Of a stretch of 64,000 nucleotides of DNA, positions 9,193-17,507 are shown in pieces; the first letter of the stretch is position 1, and each line of letters begins with the position of its first letter. The stretch is taken from the NCBI GenBank assembly GCA_016715765.1, contig JADJZJ010000014.1, forward strand, positions 1 through 64,000. Reading direction: 5' to 3'. A model generated the notes under the pieces. It did no database searches. It worked only from the letters and a program-made list of their open reading frames with translations, and was not told the origin of the DNA. Position numbers and translations under genes: made by a program. This DNA is from Opitutaceae bacterium (GTDB taxonomy: Bacteria; Verrucomicrobiota; Verrucomicrobiia; Opitutales; Opitutaceae).

Positions 9193-9354
9193 TCCCGGGG
9201 CAAAGCCAATGATGCCGGGCTAAAAGCTTATCGGGAAAATCGTCGCGCGGGCGGTCCAGCATCTCTCAGTCGCGCTTGGAGCCGAACGCCACGGCAGCAC
9301 CCACGCGCAGGGCGGGACTCCTCCTTCGCCGCCTGCATCAGGCGCCGGCCGGCG

Positions 9355-9942
9355 TCAGTTCAGGTCGCGGTCCTTCCAATATTTCGTGCCCTGCAGGGTG
9401 GCCTGGAGGGCGAGGCCGTTCTTGGTGATCTGGAAGACCTCGACGCCCTCGGCCAGATTGCCGGCGCCAGCGGCCGAGCCGCCTTTTTCGCCGGACTTGG
9501 CCGCGGCGTCGGCCTGCGCGCTGAAGTCCCAGCCCTTCTCGATGAAGCTCCGCAGCTTGGCCTTTTCGTAGAACACAAACACGCCGCGAAAATCCTTCAC
9601 GCCCAGGCCGAGGCCGAGGCCGGCGGAACCCATCTTCATATAGGTCTCGGTGTCGCTGATCATCCCCTTCTCCACCACGATCCCATGGCCGCCGGCGAAA
9701 CTGGCGATGACAAGGTTGATGCCCACGTTGGAAAACACGGCGTAGCCCACCGACTTCCTGATCTTGGCCTTGGCGCCGGGCTGCAGTTCATAGAGTTCGT
9801 CCAGCACCTCGTCGTGCATCTTCTGAATCGCCGCCCGCTGCTCGTCAGGGCTCAGCTTCTTGCGCGCCTGCGCCACCGGGCTGCTGCCCACGAACGCAAC
9901 CAGGATCAACACGGGGAGGACATACCGGGACATGGATTTCAT
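9355..9942 (-). CDS. SYLF (Ysc84-like) lipid-binding domain protein, secreted
   Basis: This 195-residue protein starts at ATG 9942; an alternative ATG at 9933 is possible. It has a signal peptide (SRYVLPVLILVAFVG, cleavage after VAQA). The body carries the SYLF signature: GYAVFSNVGINLVIASFAGG, then a Gly-rich turn GSAGLGLGLGVKDFRGVFVFY and the C-terminal GVEVFQITKNGLALQATLQG. In bacteria this domain is found in periplasmic or outer-membrane-associated lipid-binding proteins of unclear role. It stands alone. The last strand reads KYWKDRDLN before TGA. Confidence 0.85.
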   Translation of the reverse strand: MKSMSRYVLPVLILVAFVGSSPVAQARKKLSPDEQRAAIQKMHDEVLDELYELQPGAKAKIRKSVGYAVFSNVGINLVIASFAGGHGIVVEKGMISDTETYMKMGSAGLGLGLGVKDFRGVFVFYEKAKLRSFIEKGWDFSAQADAAAKSGEKGGSAAGAGNLAEGVEVFQITKNGLALQATLQGTKYWKDRDLN

Positions 9943-10728
9943 GGATGGGCGAATCGTCAGTGGTTATTGGGGGCTGAAGTCTGCAAAGCGTAATTGCCAG
10001 TCAGGGGCAGGCCAGACGGAAAAATCGGCGAAGCCTGTCCCCGACAGGTCGGCACATTGCCGCGCCCGGAAACCGGGCAATGCCAATCCGCCCCATCCTC
10101 GCCTCTAAGTCTCAATGCCCCGGCCCAGTCCCGCACTGCGCAGAATTGCCGGGCCTCACGTCTCCTGCGGACGCCGGCGGGTGCGCACATGCGAGTCCAC
10201 CGCCGTGCGCGGCTGCATTTGCCGCGCACGCAGGCGTTGCCACGCCAGACCCGGGGCCAGATCCGCGCGCTTGTCATGCTTCATCGCCCATTGCGGAACA
10301 TGGAATGACGGAATGCTGCTGGCCGCCATTGCCAGCCTCTCGCTTGTCGTCTGCGTACCGGCGGGAGGCGTAACGAACTTCAACGCTGTCTGACCAGTTT
10401 TGTTTTTCATGGCTGTCCCTGGTTGAGCTGCCCCAAGTGTATCACTTTCCCCGGGAAATACTCCGCAATTCTTGTCGCACCGCCGACCAACGGCGCGCCA
10501 ACATAGCAGCCTGGGGCAATGCCCTCGCAGTCTTGGCGTGGACCGCCGGCCCGAGGCGAGGCCCCCCCGCAGGCTCAATTTTTGGACGCACGTAACCAGC
10601 CCTCCGGCAAGCCAATAGGTTTTGACGACATCAGATGGCAATAAATGATGGCATTCAGGCCCAAAAGATTGTTATCATCCCGGTCGCAGAACCGCATTTA
10701 AACAACCAGCCCGTCGCATTGACGCACA
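9943..10728. other. Long intergenic region with short palindromes
   Basis: This 786-bp gap precedes the PATR/PEP-CTERM gene. It contains small hairpins (CCTGTCCCCGACAGG near 10036, GCCCGGAAACCGGGC near 10063), GTG/CGCG-rich repeat-like stretches, and an AT-richer 130 bp just before 10729 that probably holds the promoter. I could not define a -35/-10 pair. One weak small open frame is listed separately. Confidence 0.5.
10156..10410 (-). CDS. Possible small hypothetical protein
   Basis: An 84-residue frame starts at ATG 10410 (MKNKTGQTALKFVTPPAGTQ), with AGGGA seven bases upstream as a possible ribosome binding site. It is basic and lacks signal, membrane or recognisable motifs. Its codon use is only partly like neighbouring genes. 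It could equally be noncoding. Confidence 0.2.
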   Translation of the reverse strand: MKNKTGQTALKFVTPPAGTQTTSERLAMAASSIPSFHVPQWAMKHDKRADLAPGLAWQRLRARQMQPRTAVDSHVRTRRRPQET

Positions 10729-13700
10729 TTGCATCAAACCCACACAGCACACGGTGACCGATACGGCCTGTTAGGGCGGGTCGTCACGGCGGTGGCGTGT
10801 CTGTGGTTCCTCTCCGCCGGCACTCTCCCGACCGTCCGCGCCGCCACCATTGTCTGGGCCAATGTCGGCACCACCTTCAGCACGGGATCCAATTGGGTCG
10901 GGAGTGTCGCCCCCGCCAACAGCATCGTGACGGATATCGGCTCTTTTCAGGCCGTATCGGTCACCGCCAATCCGAACCTGACCGCCAGCCGTTCCATCAA
11001 CGGACTGGAATTCACCTCGGGCACCGCCGGGTGGACCTTCACCGGCTCAGGCGGCACCCGGATCCTCACCCTGGGTACGGGCGGCATTGTCAGTAACGCG
11101 TCGACCACCCAGACCTTCAACAACGCCGGCCTCGGGATCGCCCTCGGCGCAGCCACGACGTTCACCAGCAACAGCACCGGGGCGCTCTCCTTCGGCAGCA
11201 GCCTGGCCAGCTTTGTCAACGGCGGCTTCCTCCTGACCCTGTCCGGCACCAGCACCAACGCCAACAACCTGATCGCCGAGGCCATCAGCGGCACCGGCGG
11301 CCTGACCAAGACCGGCAGCGGCACCTGGACGCTTTCCGGCGCCAACACCTATTCCGGCACCACCAATATCGGCACCACCGGCGGTGCCGACGGCGGCACG
11401 CTGGTGCTCGGCGCCAACCACGTGCTGCCGGGCACCACCGTCAGCATCTTCGGCGGCACCCTGGACATCAACACCCGCACCGACACCATCGGCGCGCTCA
11501 ATCTGGGCGGCGGCGCCGCCGGCACCACGGCCAACATCACCGGCACCACCGGCACCCTCACGCTCGGCGGCAATCTCACCTATAACGCCACCAACAACGC
11601 CGACGGCGCCACGATCTCCGGCAACCTCAACCTCGGCGGCGCCGGGCGCACTTTCACCGTCAACGACAGCTCGGCCGCCGCCACCGATCTCACCATCAGC
11701 GGCAACGTGAGCGCCGCCAATCGCAACCTGATCGTCACCGGCGCCGGCAACACGCTCATCAGCGGCAATATCGCCACCGGCACCGGCGGACTCACCAAGC
11801 AGGGCACCGGCACGCTGACCCTTTCGGGCACCAATACCTACACGGGCGTGACGACCTTCGCCGCGGGCACGGTTTCCGTGTCGACCATCGGCAACGGGGG
11901 GGTCGCCGGCAATCTCGGCCACGCCGCCAACCCCGCCAACCGCCTGGTCTTCTCGGGCGGCACCCTGCAATACACCGGCGCCACCGCGAGCACCAACCGC
12001 AGCTTTACCCTCACCGGCGGCTCCTCCGGCACGATCAATGTCACCAATGCCGCCCAATCTTCCGGCGCCAGCACCACCACGCATCTCAGCGGCGCACCTC
12101 ACCCTCAGCGGCCTCAATCTCCACACCGGCGCCACCAATGTCGGTACGGCCGGGGGCGTCTCCGGCGGCACGCTGGCTTATGGTGTGAACAACGCGTTGG
12201 CGACCGGTACAGTCAATGTTTACGCCGGCACCCTGGACATCAACACCCGCACCGACACCATCGGCGCGCTCAATCTGGGCGGCGGCGCCACCGCCGGCCA
12301 ACATCACCGGCACCACCGGCACCCTCACGCTCGGCGGCAATCTCACCTATAACGCCACCAACAACGCCGATGGCGCCACGATCTCCGGCAACCTCAACCT
12401 CGGCGGTGCCAACCGGACTTTCACGGTCAACGACAGCTCGGCCGCCGCCACCGATCTCACCATCAGCGGCAACGTGAGCGCTACCAATCGCAACCTGATC
12501 GTCACCGGCGCCGGCAACACGCTCATCAGCGGCAATATCACCACCGGCACCGGCGGACTCACCAAGCAGGGCACCGGCACGCTGACGCTTTCGGGCACCA
12601 ACACCTACACCGGCGTGACGACTTTCAACGCCGGCACGGTTTCCGTCGCGACCATCGGCAACGGCGGGGTCGCTGGGAATCTCGGCCAGGCCGCCAGCAC
12701 CGCCAACCGCCTGGTCTTCTCCGGCGGCACCCTGCAATACACCGGCGCCACCGCGAGCACCAACCGCAGCTTTACCCTCACCGGCGGCTCCTCCGGCACG
12801 ATCGATGTCACCGACGCCGGCGCCAACCTCACCATCACCGGCGCCAGCACCGCCACCACCGGCAGCCTCACCAAGACCGGCGCCGGCACGCTCACCCTCA
12901 GCGGACTCAACCTGCACACCGGCGCCACCAATGTCGGCACGGCCGGGGGCGTCTCCGGCGGCACGCTGGCCTACGGCGCGAGCGACATATTCTCCACCGG
13001 CACGATCAACGTTTACGCCGGCACCCTGGACCTCAACTTCCGCAAGGACACCATCGGCGCGCTCAATCTCGGCGGCGGCGGCGCCGGCACCACGGCCACC
13101 GTCTCCGGCACCACCGGCACGCTGACCCTCGGCGGCAATCTCACCTACAACGCGACGAACAATCCCAACGGCGCCCTCGTCACCGCCGACCTGAACCTCG
13201 GCGCCGCCAACCGCACCTTCACCGTCAATGACAGCTCGGCCGCCGCCACCGATCTCACCATCAGCGGCAGGGTGAACGCCGCCAGCCGCAACCTGATTGT
13301 CACCGGCGCCGGCAACTCCGAAATCAGCGGGGGCATCGGCACCGGCGCCGGCAGCCTCACCAAGCAGGGCACCGGCACCCTCACCCTTTCCGGGACGTCA
13401 GCCAACACCTTCACCGGCAACCTCGCCATCGACGAGGGCACCGTGAACCTCAACAAGACCGACGGCATCAACGCCGCCAGCAGCGGCACCGTCATCGTCG
13501 GCGACGGCGTCGGCGCGGCCGCCACCGCCAATCTCGTCTACCAGGCCGGCAACCAGCTGGCCGATGCCGCGGACGTCACCCTCAACAGCGACGGCCGCCT
13601 CGCCCTGGGCACCTTCTCCGAGTCGGTCTCGACGCTCAACGGCACCGGCCTCCTCGACCTTGGCACCACCGGCGAACTGATCCTCGGGGCCGATGGCGGC

Positions 13701-14225
13701 GCCTCCCTCTTCTCCGGTTCCATCACCGGCTCCGGCAACCTAGAGGTCTCCGCCCTGGGCAACCTGACCCTCGGCAGCGACATCACCTACACCGGCAGCA
13801 TGACCCTTGCGGGCGGCACCCTGGTCCTGAATGACAGCGACCTGTCGGTCACCGACCTGGTCATTACCGGCAACTCCATCATCGATTTCGCGGGGGTGTC
13901 CTCGAACCTCTTCGCGACCAATCTGATTTTTGCCAACACCACGGTGACCCTCACGATCCTCAACTGGGAGCTGGCCACCGACTACTTCCTCGCCGGGACC
14001 TGGGCTGGCGCGGTCCGCGGCATCGATGCGCAGGGCGCGATTCCGATGAACCAGATCACCTTCGACGGCTGGTCCAACAACGAAACCGGTTGGGAGGAAT
14101 ACACCGACCGGATCCGGCCCAACGTCCCCGAGCCTTCCACCTACGGCCTCATCCTGACCGCCGCCGGCCTCGCCCTCTTCGGTTACCGCCGCCGGCGCGC
14201 CACCCGCCGCCAGTCCAATTCGTAG
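10729..14225 (+). CDS. PATR-repeat autotransporter-like protein with PEP-CTERM tail, two frameshifts
   Basis: A TTG at 10729 is the first start after an in-frame stop, and a signal peptide follows (VVTAVACLWFLSAGTLPTVR, cleavage near AA). The body is Gly/Thr/Asn beta-helix sequence with autotransporter-associated repeats of the type GGLTKTGSGTWTLSGANTYS. About 260-residue units recur at 11332, 12108 and 12897. The protein ends with VPEPSTYGLILTAAGLALFG followed by YRRRR, a textbook PEP-CTERM sorting signal, so it is probably exported and anchored by exosortase rather than by a barrel. The frame shifts at about 12045-12095 and again at about 12285-12305, both where unit 2 shows deletions relative to units 1 and 3. 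Expansion/contraction or assembly collapse could explain this. The stop codon lies in a family D hairpin. Confidence 0.75.
11332..13390 (+). repeat. Three tandem ~780-bp internal coding repeats
   Basis: Units start at 11332, 12108 and 12897 (spacing 776 and 789 bp). Units 1 and 2 are nearly identical over long stretches, for example both encode TLDINTRTDTIGALNLGGG and RTFTVNDSSAAATDLTISG. Unit 3 is shorter and more diverged. Both reading-frame breaks map at or near the unit 1/unit 2 junction and early unit 2. Confidence 0.85.
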
Positions 14226-14304
14226 TGCTGGCTTCAGCCAGCACTGGTTTGTGAGACCCATGCCGCCGGTGTGGCGCGGTGAACGCGGATTGAAGTCCCG
14301 CGCT
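14222..14304. repeat. Family D hairpin repeat, copy 1
   Basis: The element starts GTAGTGCTGGCTTCAGCCAG and ends in TTGAAGTCCCGCGCT. It is shared with 15580-15664 and, more diverged, 19344-19429 and 60889-60973. The nine bases before it (TCCAATTCG) are also identical to those before the 15580 copy. It supplies the TAG stop of the PEP-CTERM gene. Confidence 0.85.
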
Positions 14305-14327
14305 GTTTTGCGCCCTGCCAGGCCCGC

Positions 14328-14389
14328 TGTAGGAGCGGCTTTACGCCGCGATTGGGAGTGCAACATCGCGGCATAAAGCCGCTCCTACA
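14328..14389. repeat. Family A hairpin repeat, copy 2
   Basis: It has the same 62-bp length and arms as the copy at 2812-2873 (TGTAGGAGCGGCTTTACGCC ... GGCATAAAGCCGCTCCTACA), with a different loop. Confidence 0.9.
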
Positions 14390-14430
14390 GTCACAGACTC
14401 CGATGCGCGTCGCCCATGTCGCACATTCCG

Positions 14431-14505
14431 TGTAGCTACGAGCGTGAGCGAGTGGCGGTTCGACGTCCGCAGCGCGTGATCCACTCGCTCACGCTCATAG
14501 CTACA
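14431..14505. repeat. Family C hairpin repeat, copy 1
   Basis: The arms TGTAGCTACGAGCGTGAGCG and CGCTCACGCTCATAGCTACA enclose a loop of about 35 bp. Other copies are at 45967-46038 (complete) and 31079-31102 (left half only). Confidence 0.9.
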
Positions 14506-14631
14506 CAGCCCTGCGTCGCCCCCACCGCCCGCATTTTTCGCCGAATTTTGAACGAAACGGCCCCCGGTGCGTCTTTCTCCCTGTTGGTTACCCGTTCTTT
14601 TCGGAGTTCATTGTTTGTAGTTTAAGTCGGC

Positions 14632-14661
14632 AAGGGCGTCGGACTCCGGTCCGGCGCCCTT
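14632..14661 (+). terminator. Hairpin terminator or attenuator ahead of rsmE
   Basis: AAGGGCGTCGGACTCCGG pairs with TCCGGCGCCCTT, followed by TACTGTTTTC, a short T-rich tract. It could end transcription from upstream or attenuate rsmE, whose start is 53 bp further. Confidence 0.45.
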
Positions 14662-14713
14662 ACTGTTTTCAACCCTCGACTCTGCCCGCCGCGCGTTGTT
14701 TTTTCATCCCGCC

Positions 14714-15469
14714 ATGCCCGACTTTCGCGCCTTCTGCAGTCCCCCCACCGCCGAACCCGCCGAGATCACCCTTTCCGCCGAGGAATCGCATCACCTGCTG
14801 GCCGTGAACCGCGCGCGCCTGGGCAGCACCGTGGTCGCCTTCGACGGCCGGGGCACCGAATGGATCTGCGAACTCACCGGCGACCGCCGCGCCGCCGCCG
14901 TCCTCAAGGTCCGCTTCCGCCAGAAGCTGCCGCCGCTGGCCTATGAGATCACCCTCGGCCAGGCCCTGCCCAAGGGCCAGTACATGGATGCCATCGTGCG
15001 CAAGGCCACCGAGATTGGCGCCGCCCGCATCGTCCCGCTGGAGAGCGAACGCACGCAGGTGCACCTCGACGGGGAACGGCAGGACCGGAAGATCGGGAAA
15101 TGGCAGGTCGCCGCCCTCGAGGCCGCGAAACAGTGCGGCAATCCCTTTGTCCCCGAGGTGCTGCCGGTGCAGGAGGCCATGGCCTACATGGATTCCGCCC
15201 GCGGCCACGACCTGAAGCTCATCGCCAGCCTCCAGCCCGGCGCCCGCTCGCTCAAGGCCGTCCTGGCCGGGTATCAGTCCGTGCATGGCCGGCTCCCGCG
15301 CAAGGTGCTTTGGCTGGTCGGACCCGAGGGTGACTTCACCCCCGCGGAATTGAGCCACGCCAGGACCTGCGGCTTTGAATTCATCACGCTCGGCCCCCTC
15401 GTCCTGCGCTGCGAGACCGCCGCCACCTATGCCCTCAGCATCCTGAGCTACGAACTGCAGAACGCGTAG
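14714..15469 (+). CDS. rsmE: 16S rRNA m3U1498 methyltransferase RsmE
   Basis: I chose ATG 14714 (MPDFRAFCSPPTAEP) over an in-frame TTG at 14696. The 251-residue protein has the RsmE two-domain layout. The N-terminal PUA-like part ends near residue 75 (ESHHLLAVNRARLGSTVVAF). The C-terminal SPOUT knot carries ALPKGQYMDAIVRKATEIGA, LVGPEGDFTPAEL and LGPLVLRCETAATYALSIL, where the usual RILRTETA reads VLRCETA. It methylates uridine 1498 of 16S rRNA using SAM. It is monocistronic, flanked by hairpin repeats on both sides. Its TAG is followed at once by another small palindrome (GCCGCGAGCTTGCTCGCG). Confidence 0.92.
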   Translation: MPDFRAFCSPPTAEPAEITLSAEESHHLLAVNRARLGSTVVAFDGRGTEWICELTGDRRAAAVLKVRFRQKLPPLAYEITLGQALPKGQYMDAIVRKATEIGAARIVPLESERTQVHLDGERQDRKIGKWQVAALEAAKQCGNPFVPEVLPVQEAMAYMDSARGHDLKLIASLQPGARSLKAVLAGYQSVHGRLPRKVLWLVGPEGDFTPAELSHARTCGFEFITLGPLVLRCETAATYALSILSYELQNA

Positions 15470-15579
15470 GCCGCGAGCTTGCTCGCGCTCGAGCCGCGTG
15501 CGCACGCCAATCCAGCGCTGAAGAGAGCCAAGTAGGGCAGGTCCGCACCCCGCCTGGCTTTGACGCCAATGTCCAATTC

Positions 15580-15664
15580 GTAGTGCTGGCTTCAGCCAGC
15601 ACTGGTTGGGGAAAACCATACCGCCGGCGTGGCGCGGTGAGCGCGGGCTGAAGACCCGCGCTAC
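15580..15664. repeat. Family D hairpin repeat, copy 2
   Basis: A full copy from GTAGTGCTGGCTTCAGCCAG to GCTGAAGACCCGCGCTAC. The left half is a self-complementary hairpin and the right half a second one (GCGCGGGCTGAAGACCCGCG). Confidence 0.9.
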
Positions 15665-15689
15665 GAAGCGAGCAATTTGCCCCATTCCA

Positions 15690-15864
15690 GGGCGGGGTCT
15701 CCCCCCTCGCCGAGCCTACGGAGGACAGGTCCGAACCCCGCCTTTCAGCTTCGTGCTAGATTCCAATCTTTCTCGTTCTCTTTATCTTTCTCTTTCTCGG
15801 CTTGGATAGATTGCGACCGAGGGTGGTCGCGCCCCCAGGCGGGGTTCGGAAACCCCGCCCTACA
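15690..15864. repeat. Composite nested repeat (B-J-E-B'), copy 1
   Basis: The order is: left arm AGGGCGGGGTCT; an inner hairpin built on CCTACGGAGGACAGG; right half CCGAACCCCGCC; a pyrimidine-only tract (CCAATCTTTCTCGTTCTC...); GATTGCGACCGAGGGTGGTC (family E inverted); then GGCGGGGTTCGG...CCCCGCCCTACA. The same order recurs at 21564-21736 and, in part, 52135-52364. Confidence 0.85.
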
Positions 15865-15870
15865 TCAATC

Positions 15871-16353
15871 CTACCCCTTCCGCTTCGCGATGTAGCGCTG
15901 GACATCCTCGCTCGACACGCGGTTGCCCGGGCCGGTCGCCTCGATGTCCGTGATCTTGGCCGGATCCAGCCCGGCCTCCTGCGCCAGTTTGGTCGCCTTC
16001 GGCGTCCATACGACCGCCCCCGCGGCCTTGGGATGCTCGGCCGGCGGCGGCGCCGCCGATGCCGCCGCGGCGGCACTCTTCGATTTCAGATGCAGCAGGC
16101 TCTCGTCGCTCGTCTCGATCTGCAGGAAAAGGTCGCCCGACGTCATGATCTGGCCCGGCTTGCCGGCGATGGCGTGGATCACGCCGTCGCAGGGACTCTC
16201 GAATTCAAAGGCCGACTTGTCGCTCTCCAGATCGGCCATGCGCTGGCCCTTGGTGACCCGGTCACCGGGAGCGACCTTGATGATGATGACGTTCAGTTCG
16301 CTGACAGTCGCACCCATGGAGGGCACGGGCACATCGATGATGAAGGTTTCCAT
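15871..16353 (-). CDS. Lipoyl domain plus E3-binding domain protein without catalytic domain
   Basis: This is 160 residues from ATG 16353. Residues 1-80 are a biotinyl/lipoyl domain, with the lipoylated Lys in DLESDKSAFEFESP and the PSMGATVSELNVIIIKVAPG start typical of E2 components. An Ala/Pro linker (SKSAAAAASAAPPPAEHPKA) follows. Residues about 115-158 form a peripheral subunit-binding domain (TPKATKLAQEAGLDPAKITD, GPGNRVSSEDVQRYIAKRKG). A normal dihydrolipoamide acyltransferase would continue with a catalytic domain of about 230 residues, but the frame ends with TAG at 15871 and repeat DNA follows. It may act as a mobile lipoyl carrier or be a truncated E2. There are no E1/E3 genes nearby. 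Confidence 0.82.
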   Translation of the reverse strand: METFIIDVPVPSMGATVSELNVIIIKVAPGDRVTKGQRMADLESDKSAFEFESPCDGVIHAIAGKPGQIMTSGDLFLQIETSDESLLHLKSKSAAAAASAAPPPAEHPKAAGAVVWTPKATKLAQEAGLDPAKITDIEATGPGNRVSSEDVQRYIAKRKG

Positions 16354-16412
16354 GTGGTTGTGCCGTCAGCTTGGCTGGCGCCGGCCATCGGTCAATGCCA
16401 CTCACCCGGCAG

Positions 16413-16532
16413 GTAGGAGCCTGCTCGCAGGCGATGGCTTGGATGGGAGCGCGACCGCCCTCGGTCGCAATCAGCCGTCAGCTGAAGGAGTGCTGGTCCA
16501 CCCCAAGGCATCGCCTGCGAGCAGGCTCCCAC
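16413..16532. repeat. Family H hairpin enclosing a family E hairpin
   Basis: The outer arms are GTAGGAGCCTGCTCGCAGGC and GCCTGCGAGCAGGCTCCCAC. Inside lies GGGAGCGCGACCGCCCTCGG, a family E arm also seen near 59031. It fills the gap between kdsA and the lipoyl gene. Confidence 0.85.
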
Positions 16533-16546
16533 CCATCGGCCAAAAC

Positions 16547-17341
16547 TTACCGCCGCACGGCCTGCCAGACGGCCAGGCAGCGCACCAGCAGATCGGTCAA
16601 TCCGGCCAGCGGCACCATGTTGGGGCCGTCCGAGATCGCCTTGTCCGGGTCGGGATGTGTCTCGATGAACAGGCCGTCCGCCCCCGCGGCGAGCGCCGCC
16701 TGCGCGAGCGGCGCCACAAATTCGCGCTGGCCGCCGCTCTTGCCGCCGGCGGCGCCGGGCAATTGGACGCTGTGCGTGGCGTCGAAGATCGTCGGGCAGC
16801 CGTTCTGCTTCATGATGGCGAACGAACGCATGTCCACGACGAGGTTCTGGTAGCCGAAGGTCGTGCCGCGCTCGGTCTGCCAGATCTCGGCCGCCTTGCC
16901 CTCGCGGAGCTTGCCGGTGACATGCACCATCTCCTGCGGAGAAAGAAACTGGCCCTTCTTGACGTTGACGATGCGGCCGGTGGCCGCGGCGGCGAGCAGC
17001 AGATCGGTCTGGCGGCACAGGAAGGCCGGGATCTGCAGGATGTCGCAGACCGACGCGACGGCCGCGACCTGCGTGCGCTCATGCACATCGGTCAGCACCG
17101 GAAAACCGTAGTCGCGCTTGATGAGCGCCAGCAGCTTGAGCCCGTCCTCCAGGCCCGTGCCGCGCGGGCCGGCGGCGGAGGTGCGGTTGGCCTTGTCGAA
17201 TGAACCCTTGAACACGAGGTTCAGCTGCGGCTGTGAATTGCGCAGCACCACCAGCTGTTCCGCGACCGCGCGGCAGACCGCTTCGCTCTCCAGCGAGCAG
17301 GGACCGGCGATGACCGTGAGTCTGGCGGGATCGTGGAGCAT
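16547..17341 (-). CDS. kdsA: 3-deoxy-8-phosphooctulonate (KDO-8-P) synthase
   Basis: This 264-residue protein starts at ATG 17341. It shows family motifs in order: IAGPCSLES (substrate and metal site), FKGSFDKANRTS near residue 45, LTDVHE near 85, NVKKGQFLSP near 127, ERGTTFGYQNLVVDMR near 160, FDATHSVQLPGAAGG near 190 and LFIETHPDPDKAISDGPNM near 225. It condenses phosphoenolpyruvate with arabinose-5-phosphate for the lipopolysaccharide inner core. The Cys in GPCSLES points to the metal-dependent class, because metal-independent enzymes have Asn there. It follows pyrG in the same direction, a conserved pairing in many Gram-negatives. The gap of 166 bp is filled with repeats. Confidence 0.96.
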   Translation of the reverse strand: MLHDPARLTVIAGPCSLESEAVCRAVAEQLVVLRNSQPQLNLVFKGSFDKANRTSAAGPRGTGLEDGLKLLALIKRDYGFPVLTDVHERTQVAAVASVCDILQIPAFLCRQTDLLLAAAATGRIVNVKKGQFLSPQEMVHVTGKLREGKAAEIWQTERGTTFGYQNLVVDMRSFAIMKQNGCPTIFDATHSVQLPGAAGGKSGGQREFVAPLAQAALAAGADGLFIETHPDPDKAISDGPNMVPLAGLTDLLVRCLAVWQAVRR

Positions 17342-17507
17342 GATGGATTAGGCGCGAAGGCGCAAAGTCGCGAAGGGGATCGGGATCAATGTGGAACTCA
17401 GGAAATCAGGAAACCGCCGAATCCGCACTCAGAAATCTCATCCGGAAGCCTGCTCTTTCCTGCTTTCCTGATTTCCACATAGATTGGGATTGAGGAGCCC
17501 CCCCGCT
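17342..17507. repeat. Inverted repeats between pyrG and kdsA
   Basis: Two nested word-type inverted repeats are present. GGCGCGAAGGCGCAAAG near 17351 is complementary to the GCGGCTTTGCGCCTTTGCGC tract inside the pyrG 3' end. AACTCAGGAAATCAGGAAA near 17395 pairs with TTTCCTGCTTTCCTGATTTCC near 17456. There is no gene. Confidence 0.7.

Noticed and set aside
11047..12917. Long minus-strand frames opposite the PATR repeats
   Set aside because: They mirror the Gly/Thr repeat protein and have no signal or domain. The repeats themselves explain them.
14600..14661. A stem-loop before rsmE that might be a tRNA
   Set aside because: It lacks a T-arm consensus, CCA-proximal stem and anticodon arm. A hairpin terminator explains it better.
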